This document shows, piece after piece, positions 26,119-36,543 of a stretch of 64,000 bases of DNA. How positions within the stretch are numbered: the stretch's first letter is position 1; every line of letters begins with the position of its first letter. This DNA comes from Paenirhizobium cremeum (lineage in GTDB: Bacteria > Pseudomonadota > Alphaproteobacteria > Rhizobiales > Rhizobiaceae): positions 14,784 through 78,783 of the forward strand of contig NZ_JAGGCS010000017.1 in the NCBI RefSeq assembly GCF_022884085.1. Reading direction: 5' to 3'. The translations under genes were made by a program, and so were the position numbers. A model generated the notes under the pieces. It was not told where the DNA came from, did not search any database, and saw only the letters and a list, made by a program, of their open reading frames with translations.

Positions 26119-28038
26119 TCACGGTGCGGGCGTTACGGTCCCCGGAAGGGGCGGAAGCGCCTCCGCCGGCATCTGGACGGGCGAGATGACGGGGTCCGGC
26201 CAGGAACCGCCGACGAAGAAGCGCATGCGCGGAAGCTCGCTGCGGCGGGCGGGATCGGAGGCGAAAAGGTCGCCGGAAACGGCGAGCGCCTTATCCTCAT
26301 AGGGAACGATGCCGGAAAGGATGAGCGTTTCGTTCGGTCCGATCAGGCGGGCCTTGTCGATCTCCGCCGAGCCGCCGCCGAAGCTTGCCACGAACTCCAG
26401 CCGGTTATAGGGCAGGCCGGCCTCGCCGCCGGCTGCGCTAAGCTGGTAGTAGGCCTTGGTCGCGGCGAGTTCCCGGAATTTCTGGCTGTCGATCGCCTGC
26501 AGCACGCCGTTTTCCGTGGTGAAGGAAAGCTTGCCGGAAATCTCGGAAAGATCGGTCGCCCACAGGGGGTCTTCGGTTTTCAGCGCAAGATCGACCGAAC
26601 CGCGCCCGCGCGGCAGCGGTCCCTTGATCTGCATCCGGTCGATGACCGCGCCGAAATCGGCGTTGCGGACCGCAAGTGTCAGACTGCCGCCGCCGGAAAA
26701 ATCGCCCTCGGCCCCGGCATAGCTTGCCGTGATATCGCCGCCTTCGAAAGCGGCGTCGGCAATGTCGAACCTGGCTGTCTTTCCCGTCAGCAAAATGCTG
26801 GCTGCGACGTCGCCGAGATCGAAGGGCGGCAGCGCGGCCTGGCTTGCTGAAAGCGTGAGGTCGAAGTCGAGCCATTGCGTTAGCCGCGGCTGGCGGGCTT
26901 CGTCGCGCGGCTGCTCGTTCGGCAGGTCCAGCGAAAACGAACTGAGGAGGTCGGCGATGTTCAACCGGTCGAAAGCGAGCGTGCCGCTGAGTAGCGGCTT
27001 TCCGTTCTTCGGACGGGAAAGCCCCAGAATGCCGCTGCCGCGGATGTCGTCGAGAACGAATTCCAGCCCGTCGAACCGCAATTCGTTTTCGACCCTTGAG
27101 AGCCGCGCGCGGAGCGAGGCCGCCTTGAGCTTGTCGAGGCCGGCGATCTTGACCCCGGCCCAGTCGAGAAGGGCGGGGACATCCTTGAGATTGAGATTCA
27201 GGTCGCCGGAACCGAGATCTGCGCGTCCCATGCCCGCGACGCCCTCGAAGGCTGACGAGAATGCCGCGCCATCGAGAGAAAACGCCATCGCCGCCGTCTT
27301 GCCGCCGAAGAGGAGCAGGGGCTGGGGCGATGAGAAATCCAGTTTGAACTGCCGTCCGGCAAATGTCAGCGACGCCTCCGCCTCGAGCGTTCCGGAAAGA
27401 CGCGGCCACGAGATATCCGCCGCGATGCCCTCCAGGGCGTAGTCACGCCCGGAAGCCGCATCCGTAAGGCGGACGCTGCCGTTTTCGACGGTGATCGACC
27501 CCACTGGCGCATCGAGATCGCCGCTCAGCGCCTGCCCGCCGCCCGCCTGCGACGCGACCTGCCGGACCGCAGCGGATAAAAGCCCCTCGCTCGCCCAGTC
27601 GAGCCGGCCATCTTTGTCGCGATCGACGAAGACTTCGGGCTTGAGGAAATGGAAGGACTTGAAGCGGGGGCGGCCCTGGATCGCGGAATAGAGCCCGAAG
27701 GATGCCGATAGTTTTTCGACCCTGCCAAGCACCTTCCGGCCGCTCTCCGTCTGCTTGCTGATCGTAACCGCATTCAGGGTGACGCGCGGCTCTGGCCAGA
27801 AGACGATTTCCGGCGTCCCCTCGATTGAAACCCGGTGACCGGTCCACTGCGCGACCGCCCGCTCCATGGCGGAGCGCACCAGACCGCTGGAAATGAGGTA
27901 GGGTGCGGCTGCTCGTGAGATCACGAAGACGAGGAGAGCGGCGCTGAGCAGGGCGAGCGCGATCCGCAACGCACGCCGGACCGGCGACCGGCGCGGGGCG
28001 GCCTTTTTCGGTTCGATGGTCTGCGGCGCTTCGGGCAT
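26119..28038 (-). CDS. AsmA family protein
   Basis: A 639-residue protein with a proline- and basic-rich cytoplasmic start, one N-terminal membrane helix ([19 protein letters not shown]) and a long periplasmic part of AsmA type. The N-terminal AsmA repeat is recognisable in [25 protein letters not shown], and the C-terminal AsmA_2 region in [15 protein letters not shown] and [16 protein letters not shown]. AsmA-like proteins bridge the envelope and are thought to move phospholipids to, or affect assembly of, the outer membrane. The gene is convergent with potI and divergent from acsA2 across about 150 bp. Confidence 0.9.
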   Translation of the reverse strand: MPEAPQTIEPKKAAPRRSPVRRALRIALALLSAALLVFVISRAAAPYLISSGLVRSAMERAVAQWTGHRVSIEGTPEIVFWPEPRVTLNAVTISKQTESGRKVLGRVEKLSASFGLYSAIQGRPRFKSFHFLKPEVFVDRDKDGRLDWASEGLLSAAVRQVASQAGGGQALSGDLDAPVGSITVENGSVRLTDAASGRDYALEGIAADISWPRLSGTLEAEASLTFAGRQFKLDFSSPQPLLLFGGKTAAMAFSLDGAAFSSAFEGVAGMGRADLGSGDLNLNLKDVPALLDWAGVKIAGLDKLKAASLRARLSRVENELRFDGLEFVLDDIRGSGILGLSRPKNGKPLLSGTLAFDRLNIADLLSSFSLDLPNEQPRDEARQPRLTQWLDFDLTLSASQAALPPFDLGDVAASILLTGKTARFDIADAAFEGGDITASYAGAEGDFSGGGSLTLAVRNADFGAVIDRMQIKGPLPRGRGSVDLALKTEDPLWATDLSEISGKLSFTTENGVLQAIDSQKFRELAATKAYYQLSAAGGEAGLPYNRLEFVASFGGGSAEIDKARLIGPNETLILSGIVPYEDKALAVSGDLFASDPARRSELPRMRFFVGGSWPDPVISPVQMPAEALPPLPGTVTPAP

Positions 28039-28186
28039 GGGACTGTCGGGGCTCGGTCCGGTTGTCTCGCGTATCGCCGATGCGGGATATAGGAATTGCC
28101 GCGCCGTTGCAAATGCGAGCCGTGTTCCAGCACTTTATATTGCGTTGCAAACTGTTATACAGACGGGGTCTTTCGAGGAGGAACGC

Positions 28187-30139
<1,953 letters not shown>

Positions 30140-30235
30140 GTTGAGGTTTCCCGCAGGTCCGGTGCCGGCTCCCCATTTCCGGGGGGACGGTCCGCACCCG
30201 GCGGTAACGACTTGTTAACGGGCCTTTGTCATAGC

Positions 30236-30366
30236 TAGGGCAACTTGGGTGCACACGATGAGCGTGTGTTTGCGAACCTTTCGGTTCCGATAAAACATGA
30301 TGTTGTGATCGACTCGACTCCAGTTGAACAGCATAACTTCAGGGCGGTCTCGACCGCCCTTTTTTC
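30236..30366 (+). ncRNA. Candidate small RNA ending in a strong terminator
   Basis: The 250-bp gap between acsA2 and the convergent permease gene holds no frame, but it has a weak promoter-like start (TTGTTA at 30212, TAGCTA at 30232, spacing short), a small hairpin GAACC-TTTC-GGTTC, and a perfect terminator (30341-30366). A transcript of about 125-130 bases would result. The 5' end is a guess. The region could instead be a long 3' untranslated part of acsA2. Confidence 0.35.
30341..30366 (+). terminator. Rho-independent terminator downstream of acsA2
   Basis: AGGGCGGT and ACCGCCCT make a perfect 8-bp stem with loop CTCG, followed by six T. The T run is on the + strand only, so it serves rightward transcripts (acsA2 or the candidate small RNA). 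Confidence 0.88.
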
Positions 30367-30392
30367 TTGTCCGGATGGCCTGGGATTGTCCG

Positions 30393-32072
30393 TCAGCGGC
30401 TCTTGTCGAGCGAGCGCGACACCATGATGACCGGAATGAGCCCGGCGAGAATGATGATGATCGCGGCGACCGAGGCGTCCTGCACCTTGGAGCGGGATGC
30501 GTCCTCATAGACGAGGGTTGCGAGCGTGTTGAAGTTGAAGGGACGCAGCAGGATGGTTGCGGACAGCTCCTTCAGGGTTTCGATGAAGACGAGCAGCGCT
30601 GCCGTCAGGACCGCCGGACGCATATTGGGCAGCAGCACCTCGCGAAAGGTCTGAAAGCCGTTCCGCCCGAGCGTGCGGGAAGCCATGTCTAGATGTGGCG
30701 AAAGCTTGTGGAAGCCGGCATCGATGGTGCCTTCCGCCATCGTCAGGAAGCGGACGGTCGCGGCGTAGACGATGGCGAAGCCGGTGCCGGAAAGCAGAAG
30801 CCCGGTCGAGACCCCGAGATATGTGCGCATCGCACCGTCGAGAAGATTGTCGAGCGCTGCCAATGGCATGAGGACGCCGATGCCGAGCACGGTACCGGGA
30901 ACGCCGTAACCGAGAGAGGCTACGCGGCTTGCCACTGAAATCGCCGGCGAGCGATGCGAACGGGCCGCATAGGCGAGCACGAAGGCGAGGACGACGGTCG
31001 CGACCGCAGCCGAGGACGAGATCATCGCCGAATGGCCGAGCGCTTTCAGCAGGCGCGGTTCCGCGAAGTTTTCCAGGCGCCGCAGGGCAAAGCCCGCGAG
31101 TACGGCGAAAGGAATGGCAAAGCCCACCAGCACGGGCAGAAGGCAGAAGAGCGTCGCTCCCCATTTGCGGAAACCCCGCAGATGAAGCCGGACAGCGTCC
31201 GTGACGATGGCCGTCGTCTTGTGGCTGGAAAAGCGCTGCTGCCGGCGCGCCCATCGCTCGAGCGCCAGGAGGCCGACCACGAAAACCAGCATGATGCAGG
31301 CGATCTGTGCTGCCCCCGACAGGCTGCCGCGGTTGAGCCAGGTATCGTAGATCGAGAAGGTCAACGTATTGACGCCCAGATATTCGACCGCACCGATGTC
31401 GTTCAGCGTTTCCATCATCACCAGCGTCAGGCCGACCATGATCGCGGGGCGGGCCATCGGGATCTGCACCTTGGCGAAGACCCGGAAGGGGCCGGCGCCC
31501 AGCGTGCGGGCGACATCGGCCGCCGCCCGTCCCTGCATCATGAACATCGAGCGACACGAGAGATACACGTAAGGATAGAGAACGGCGGACATTACCAGAA
31601 CGGCACCACCGAGCGAGCGGATGTCGGGAAAACTGTAGTCGCGGACGGAATGGAAACCGAACAGCGCCCGGTAGGTGCTCTGCACCGGACCGGTGAAATC
31701 GAGGAATTCGCCGAAGGCATAGGCCGCGAGATAGGAAGGCATGGCGAGCGGCAGCACAAGGGCGGAGGAGAGGACGCGGCGCAATGGGAATTCGCAGGTT
31801 GCCACCAGCCATGCGCTGACGATGCCCACAATCGCGGCCGCGGCGCCAGTCGCTGCGAGCAGCCAGAGGGTGCGCAGGCCTGCCCGTGGCACGACGTTCG
31901 TCAACATGTGCTCCCAGTTGCCGCCATCGCCGGTAAACCCGATCACGAAAATGGCCGCGACCGGCATGGCCACCAGGGCCGATACGATGATGGCGGCCAA
32001 CGCTATGGCGCCGGGCCTTCGCTGCACGAGAGAGTGTTTCGCAAGAGGCGCTGCGGGCGCATCCGTGGGCAA
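30393..32072 (-). CDS. Ferric iron ABC transporter permease (fused two-domain, FbpB/AfuB type)
   Basis: A 559-residue inner-membrane protein with about twelve hydrophobic segments, formed by two fused permease domains as in FbpB, AfuB and SfuB. EAA-like loops occur in both halves: DVARTLGAGPFRVFAKVQIPMARP near residue 190 and MASRTLGRNGFQTFREVLLPNMRP near residue 470. The matching ferric-binding protein gene is probably the one at 58252-59295, about 26 kb away; no ATPase gene for it was found in this window. It is divergent from an AraC-type regulator across 240 bp. Confidence 0.9.
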   Translation of the reverse strand: MPTDAPAAPLAKHSLVQRRPGAIALAAIIVSALVAMPVAAIFVIGFTGDGGNWEHMLTNVVPRAGLRTLWLLAATGAAAAIVGIVSAWLVATCEFPLRRVLSSALVLPLAMPSYLAAYAFGEFLDFTGPVQSTYRALFGFHSVRDYSFPDIRSLGGAVLVMSAVLYPYVYLSCRSMFMMQGRAAADVARTLGAGPFRVFAKVQIPMARPAIMVGLTLVMMETLNDIGAVEYLGVNTLTFSIYDTWLNRGSLSGAAQIACIMLVFVVGLLALERWARRQQRFSSHKTTAIVTDAVRLHLRGFRKWGATLFCLLPVLVGFAIPFAVLAGFALRRLENFAEPRLLKALGHSAMISSSAAVATVVLAFVLAYAARSHRSPAISVASRVASLGYGVPGTVLGIGVLMPLAALDNLLDGAMRTYLGVSTGLLLSGTGFAIVYAATVRFLTMAEGTIDAGFHKLSPHLDMASRTLGRNGFQTFREVLLPNMRPAVLTAALLVFIETLKELSATILLRPFNFNTLATLVYEDASRSKVQDASVAAIIIILAGLIPVIMVSRSLDKSR

Positions 32073-32262
32073 GTTGTGCGTCTCCGGTCAGGTTCGATTT
32101 CTCGGACGGGCATGGATTCCAAGGTCCGTTTGCCCCATGATCTAGCGGAAACCGGCGCGGAAGGGAACGGGTCGACAAGGCGGATTGCCGGGTTATGGTG
32201 CAAGGCCGTTGTCGCAAAAATGCATCCGCATGGTTGACAGTCTGCCAGCCTTCATAAAATAT

Positions 32263-32279
32263 ATATGCATCATGCATAT
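32263..32279. promoter_or_regulatory. 17-bp palindrome in fbpB-like/AraC intergenic region
   Basis: ATATGCAT and ATGCATAT flank a single C, giving a perfect palindrome in an AT-rich stretch. A related TGCATC-N-GCAT sequence lies about 45 bp to the left (32221). The spot is suited to control both divergent genes. It does not match the RirA or Irr consensus exactly. Confidence 0.45.
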
Positions 32280-32311
32280 TATTGTTTTTGAATTGCAGCG
32301 GGAATATTCGA

Positions 32312-33283
32312 ATGGATGAAATGGCGTGGATAGCCGAGACCGCGGCCACGAGGGACGCGCTGAATTTCGATTCCGAGGGGCGCATAGCATTCGATGATGG
32401 GCCGTTTTCCGGCTTCATCGAGCGCCTGCCTGTGCGCCCCGGTATCGCGCTCTACCGTGTCGAGGGCATGTCTTCCCACGCCTGGCAGCTGAGAGCCCAG
32501 GGCGATGCTCCGGCCGGCAACCTCGTTTTCGGCGCCATGCTCGATGGCGCAGGCGCGATCGAGGCCAAGGGCAATCCGCGGCAGAGCTGGAAGGGGGCGG
32601 GACGTTCCTTCGTGCTCAGCCTTGCCGAGCGGGAGATCGTCTATCATCTGGAGGCCGGCAAGCAGTGGCGCGCCGTCACGCTGATGCTGGAGCCGGACGC
32701 GCTCGAGAATCTGGCGGCCCGCAACGGTCTGCCGCCGCTGATCCGCGACGCCCTGCAGGATGGCCAGTTGCCCATCCTGCACATGTTCGAGATCAACCGC
32801 GCCGTGATGCGCGCCGCCCACGACCTGCTGCAGCCGCCCTATCGCGGCAACATGGCGACGCTCTGGCGCGAGAGCAAGGCGCTCGAACTGCTGACGCATC
32901 AGTTCGACCGGTTGGGCGAAAGCGCCGTTGTCCAGCCCTCCATCACGCCGCGCGATCTTGCCCGCGTGCGCGAGGCGCATCACCTGCTGATGTCGGACCT
33001 GCGCACGCCGCCGAGCCTTGATGAGCTTGCCGCGTTGGTGCGGCTTGCGCCCCGCAGGCTCAATCAGGGTTTCCGCCATGTCTACGGCATGACGGTTTTC
33101 GAGGCGCTTCTGGACGCCCGCATGAAGACGGCGCACAGGATGATCTCTGAGAAGCGGGATATTCCCTTGAAACATCTCGCCTGGATGGTCGGATATAACC
33201 AGCTGTCGAACTTCATCAGCGCCTATCGCCGCCGCTTTGGAGTGCCGCCCGGCCAGCACCGCCGCGAAAGTGAAGCGGACTGA
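32312..33283 (+). CDS. AraC family transcriptional regulator (PchR-like)
   Basis: A 323-residue protein. The N-terminal domain is cupin-like without a clear named match; the C-terminal 100 residues hold the AraC helix-turn-helix pair (SLDELAALVRLAPRRLNQGF, then LKHLAWMVGYNQLSNFISAYRRRFG and PPGQHRR). Divergent position next to an iron permease, and the general look of the N-terminal domain, suggest the siderophore-responsive PchR/YbtA group. The ATG at 32312 is preferred over an upstream frame start at 32282. A strong terminator follows at 33309. Confidence 0.85.
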   Translation: MDEMAWIAETAATRDALNFDSEGRIAFDDGPFSGFIERLPVRPGIALYRVEGMSSHAWQLRAQGDAPAGNLVFGAMLDGAGAIEAKGNPRQSWKGAGRSFVLSLAEREIVYHLEAGKQWRAVTLMLEPDALENLAARNGLPPLIRDALQDGQLPILHMFEINRAVMRAAHDLLQPPYRGNMATLWRESKALELLTHQFDRLGESAVVQPSITPRDLARVREAHHLLMSDLRTPPSLDELAALVRLAPRRLNQGFRHVYGMTVFEALLDARMKTAHRMISEKRDIPLKHLAWMVGYNQLSNFISAYRRRFGVPPGQHRRESEAD

Positions 33284-33308
33284 GATCTGGAGTGCAACTG
33301 AAGCAACG

Positions 33309-33353
33309 GGACCATGCCGCGCCAGCATTGCTGGCGCGGCATGGTCCTTTTTT
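33309..33353 (+). terminator. Very strong Rho-independent terminator
   Basis: An 18-bp perfect stem (33309-33326 with 33330-33347, loop ATT) is followed by six T. It lies 25 bases after the AraC-type gene. Confidence 0.92.
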
Positions 33354-33497
33354 GCGTTTTTACCGTCTGGACAAAAAAGTTATGCGGCTCTGCAAATGCT
33401 TATGCATGGCTGTTCCCCGCGTTGATAGCTCGGACGACCTGCGGCCAATAGGTCCGAAACCTTGAAGTAACTATCGCAGGTGTTCGGAGACGGAAGC

Positions 33498-35690
33498 ATG
33501 GGGCAAACGCGGACAAGCTATAAGATACGGCGGCTGGCACGCAGCAGGAAGATCTGGATGGCCGGGTTGTTGGGATCGACGGCGCTCGTCATGCCGACGC
33601 CGGCTCATTCCGAAGGATTCTTCCAAAATATCCGCGAACTGCCCTCTGCTATCACCTGGCACAGCGCGGTGGCTGTCAGCGGCAATGGCAGATATGTCGT
33701 TGGCGAAGGCTATACTGCGGATTCCGGTTACCGGTCGTTTCTCTACGATGCGACGACAGGAACTCTGCAGGACATCGGCCAGATCATCGAAAATCACCAG
33801 ACGCTCGGCTACGACGTATCGGACAATGGCGCCGTCGTCGGCTCATTTCTGGATGCCGATGCCGATGATTTTGCTTTCCGTTGGACGTCGGGCGGAGGGT
33901 TCGAGAAGCTCGGCACTTTCGCGGGCATCGATGCCGGCGGGATTTCGTCTGCGAGCGGCGTATCGAGAGACGGCAAGCGCATCGTCGGCTGGGCGAGCTC
34001 GACGGAAATCCACTCCGACGTCAGGGCCTTTGTATGGGTCGAGGGTGCGACGACCGGGCTGGATGCCAACCCGCAGATGTTCAAGCTGGGCGGCCGGGCG
34101 CCCGATGCCCTGACGCTGGGCGACGATATCAGCGGCAACGGCATGTTCGCCGTTGGATGGGGCGAGGGCGCGGGAGGGGCGACCTTTCACGCCATCCGAT
34201 GGAATCTCGCAAACCTCATTGCGGACGGCACGGCCAGTGCCGAAGACCTGGGCGTTCTCGGAGGCAGTTATTCGCGGGCAACCGGTGTCAGCGACAACGG
34301 GGTGGTCGTCGGATGGTCCACGCTCTCCACCCCCTATGGTGTCCATGCCTTTCGTTGGACAGAGAATGGCACGGGCGGGCCAGGGAGCAATCCGCAGATG
34401 GAGGATCTCGGCACGCTGGGCGGTACCTCCAGTGAGGCGCTGGCTGTCAACAAGGACGGCAGCATCATCGTCGGCACGTCGGATGACGATGAAACCTATC
34501 TGGAGCACGCCTTCCGCTGGACCCGCGAGACGGGCATGATCTACGTCAGCGACTGGCTGTTGCAGGCCGGCGTGGATGTCGGCGGCCATATTCTGTCGGA
34601 AGCAACCGGTGTTTCTGACAATGGCTCGGTCATCGTCGGCATGATGAGGGACGATGACAACCCCTCAGGCGAGAGCCCCTTCATCGCCCGTGTGCCTGTG
34701 CCGGAATCCGATCCGGGCCCCGGAGGCGAACCGGGCCCGACGCCGCCGCCCGGCGTGATGAACGTCAACGAATACAACAGGACGCTCTACGATGCGGGCT
34801 ATGCCGGCTGGGCCGGCCGGATGGTGGCCAATGTGCCGTTGAACGGCGCCCATCACCGTCCGCTTATGAACTACCCGACGCAGCAAGGCGGTGTCTGCGG
34901 CTGGACCAACGGCGACATCGCCCATTACGACGACGGGCGGGACACCGGAGTTTCGCTGGCGGAAGCCGGCCTTTGCGGCGATCTGCTCGACGGCACCATG
35001 CGGATCGGTCTTGGCGGTGGCGTGCTGCGCTCACAGCAGGATCTCTTGAACAACGGCGACGCTGAACTTAACGGGCAGTATGCCATCGGTGAAATGAACT
35101 GGCGCCCGGATGGCATGCCGGTGCTATTCTCCCTGACGGGCCTTTACGGCGGCTGGGACGCTGATATCAAGCGCGGCTATTCCAACGGCGCCGCCATGGC
35201 CTATTCGGACGGCGACACCGACATGCGCAGCGGTGTGCTGCGTCTGCGTGCCGATTGGCAGGATGCCTTCAGCCTGGCTTCAACCGGCTTCTCGCCATAT
35301 CTCGCCTACACCTGGGGCCGCACGACGGTAGATGGCTACACCGAAACCGGCGGGCCCTTCCCCAGCGCCTTCGACAAGCAGGTCGTTACTACCAATGAAA
35401 TACGCCTCGGCCTGGCCTCCCGCACGGAACTGACCTCTGCGGTTACCCTTCGCGGTTCGATGGAACTCGTGCATGCGACAGGAGATGCCCCGCGGGCGCA
35501 GGGTCAGGTCGTCGGTCTCTACGGCTTCGATTTCGGCGGCGGCTCATTCGCCGAGACCTGGGTTCGCGCCGGCGCCGATATCGACCTGAAGGTAACCGAA
35601 AACGCCGTGATTTCGCTGTCGGGCCATGCGGCGACGGAAGGTTTGGATGCGCAGATTTCGGGGGCTGCCCGCTTCCAGGTCCTGTTCTGA
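33498..35690 (+). CDS. HAF-repeat autotransporter protein
   Basis: A 730-residue secreted protein. A long basic N-terminus and hydrophobic helix (MAGLLGSTALVMPTPAHS) form a signal peptide with cleavage near residue 38. Residues about 55-395 hold seven copies of a motif like A-x-x-V-S-x-N-G-x-x-V-V-G (for example GVSDNGVVVGWS and GVSDNGSVIVGMM), alternating with FRWT and LGTLGG stretches: this is the HAF repeat. A proline/glycine linker (GPGGEPGPTPPPG) follows at about 410, then a C-terminal beta-barrel of autotransporter type ending in aromatic F at RFQVLF. It is probably surface-exposed or released. Function unknown; adhesion or cell-surface interaction is an inference. The start has GGAAG upstream. 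Confidence 0.85.
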   Translation: MGQTRTSYKIRRLARSRKIWMAGLLGSTALVMPTPAHSEGFFQNIRELPSAITWHSAVAVSGNGRYVVGEGYTADSGYRSFLYDATTGTLQDIGQIIENHQTLGYDVSDNGAVVGSFLDADADDFAFRWTSGGGFEKLGTFAGIDAGGISSASGVSRDGKRIVGWASSTEIHSDVRAFVWVEGATTGLDANPQMFKLGGRAPDALTLGDDISGNGMFAVGWGEGAGGATFHAIRWNLANLIADGTASAEDLGVLGGSYSRATGVSDNGVVVGWSTLSTPYGVHAFRWTENGTGGPGSNPQMEDLGTLGGTSSEALAVNKDGSIIVGTSDDDETYLEHAFRWTRETGMIYVSDWLLQAGVDVGGHILSEATGVSDNGSVIVGMMRDDDNPSGESPFIARVPVPESDPGPGGEPGPTPPPGVMNVNEYNRTLYDAGYAGWAGRMVANVPLNGAHHRPLMNYPTQQGGVCGWTNGDIAHYDDGRDTGVSLAEAGLCGDLLDGTMRIGLGGGVLRSQQDLLNNGDAELNGQYAIGEMNWRPDGMPVLFSLTGLYGGWDADIKRGYSNGAAMAYSDGDTDMRSGVLRLRADWQDAFSLASTGFSPYLAYTWGRTTVDGYTETGGPFPSAFDKQVVTTNEIRLGLASRTELTSAVTLRGSMELVHATGDAPRAQGQVVGLYGFDFGGGSFAETWVRAGADIDLKVTENAVISLSGHAATEGLDAQISGAARFQVLF

Positions 35691-35791
35691 TTCCCCACCC
35701 CGGGTGGGCCGGGAGTGCTTCCGTTGGCGCTTCCGGTCCGAGGCCCGCGGTTCAGTTTCTGCAGAATCCTGTCTCATCAAGGAGGAAAGAC

Positions 35792-35875
35792 ATGCCTGCA
35801 TTCATTCTTGCCATGCTGCTGCGATGCCTCGAATTTCGTAGCACGCGCCGGTCGCGCATCCGGAGGCGATCTTGA
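35792..35875 (+). CDS. Candidate 27-residue leader peptide
   Basis: ATG at 35792 has one of the strongest ribosome binding sites in the window (AAGGAGG, 7 bases upstream). The frame encodes 27 residues: a hydrophobic start (MPAFILAMLL) and a very basic end. Its TGA stop overlaps the TTG start of the lipoprotein gene (TTGA), so it could couple translation of that gene. It may instead be the remnant of a longer gene. Confidence 0.4.
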   Translation: MPAFILAMLLRCLEFRSTRRSRIRRRS

Positions 35876-36303
35876 GAAGGAGCGCCGTCGTTCTTCTGCT
35901 TGCCTGCGTCGCGGGCTGCAGTCAGACGCAATCTGCCGGCGGCGATCCGGCAGCGATCGAGCCAGCGACCCTCAATCGGCCCGCCGCCAAACAGGCCAAG
36001 CCCAAGCCGTCGGAGATGCCGTCCGCTTCAAGACAGATGGCGCAAACCGCCAATCCCCCAACGGGGCGTGAGGCCGATTGCGAGGCTGCCCTGAAGCGAG
36101 AGATGAATTCGGCGATGGCGGGCAACATGCTTGGTATGGCCGGTGGATTCGTTGGTTTTGGTGGGCGCGGAGGTGCCATCGCTTCCCAGGTCGCATCCAC
36201 GGCGGGCGGCATGATCGCCCAGCAGCAACAGGCGAAAGCGCGGCAAGCGCTTGAGCGGGATTGCTACGGATCTTCCGTGGCGGCCGATCCGGAAATGTGG
36301 TGA
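35872..36303 (+). CDS. Small lipoprotein with glycine-zipper-like segment
   Basis: A 143-residue protein starting at TTG with GGAGG 6 bases upstream. The N-terminus is a lipoprotein signal ending in the lipobox VAGC (cysteine at residue 16). A proline- and lysine-rich linker is followed by a glycine- and alanine-rich hydrophobic segment (NMLGMAGGFVGFGGRGGAIA) and a cysteine near the end. This resembles the glycine-zipper lipoproteins of alphaproteobacteria. Function is unknown. Confidence 0.7.
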   Translation: MRRSAVVLLLACVAGCSQTQSAGGDPAAIEPATLNRPAAKQAKPKPSEMPSASRQMAQTANPPTGREADCEAALKREMNSAMAGNMLGMAGGFVGFGGRGGAIASQVASTAGGMIAQQQQAKARQALERDCYGSSVAADPEMW

Positions 36304-36543
36304 CCCGGCAAGCCGGAACATATTGCAGCAGGTTCAAGTCGTCTGCGGCGGCAGTGGGTATCAGATAGCGGCGTAACCCACGTTCATTGCCGCGCAATGA
36401 CGGCGAAGGTGGAGTGGCGGGCACGGGCTTCCTCCCGGCCCCGGCGGAGCCCGCCGCTCCACATCCATTTCAGCGGAAGACCGGAAGTTGCGTCATGGCG
36501 CTTCCCCGAAACCCAGGTCGCTGGACATCGGGAAGCGGTGTTC

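Noticed and set aside
30505-32418. A 637-residue frame in another phase of the ferric permease gene
   Set aside because: Arginine- and glycine-rich translation without membrane helices; the in-phase permease is clearly real.
35694-35710. CCCACC/GGTGGG hairpin after the autotransporter gene
   Set aside because: Short stem with a 3-base loop and no T run; may be chance in GC-rich DNA.
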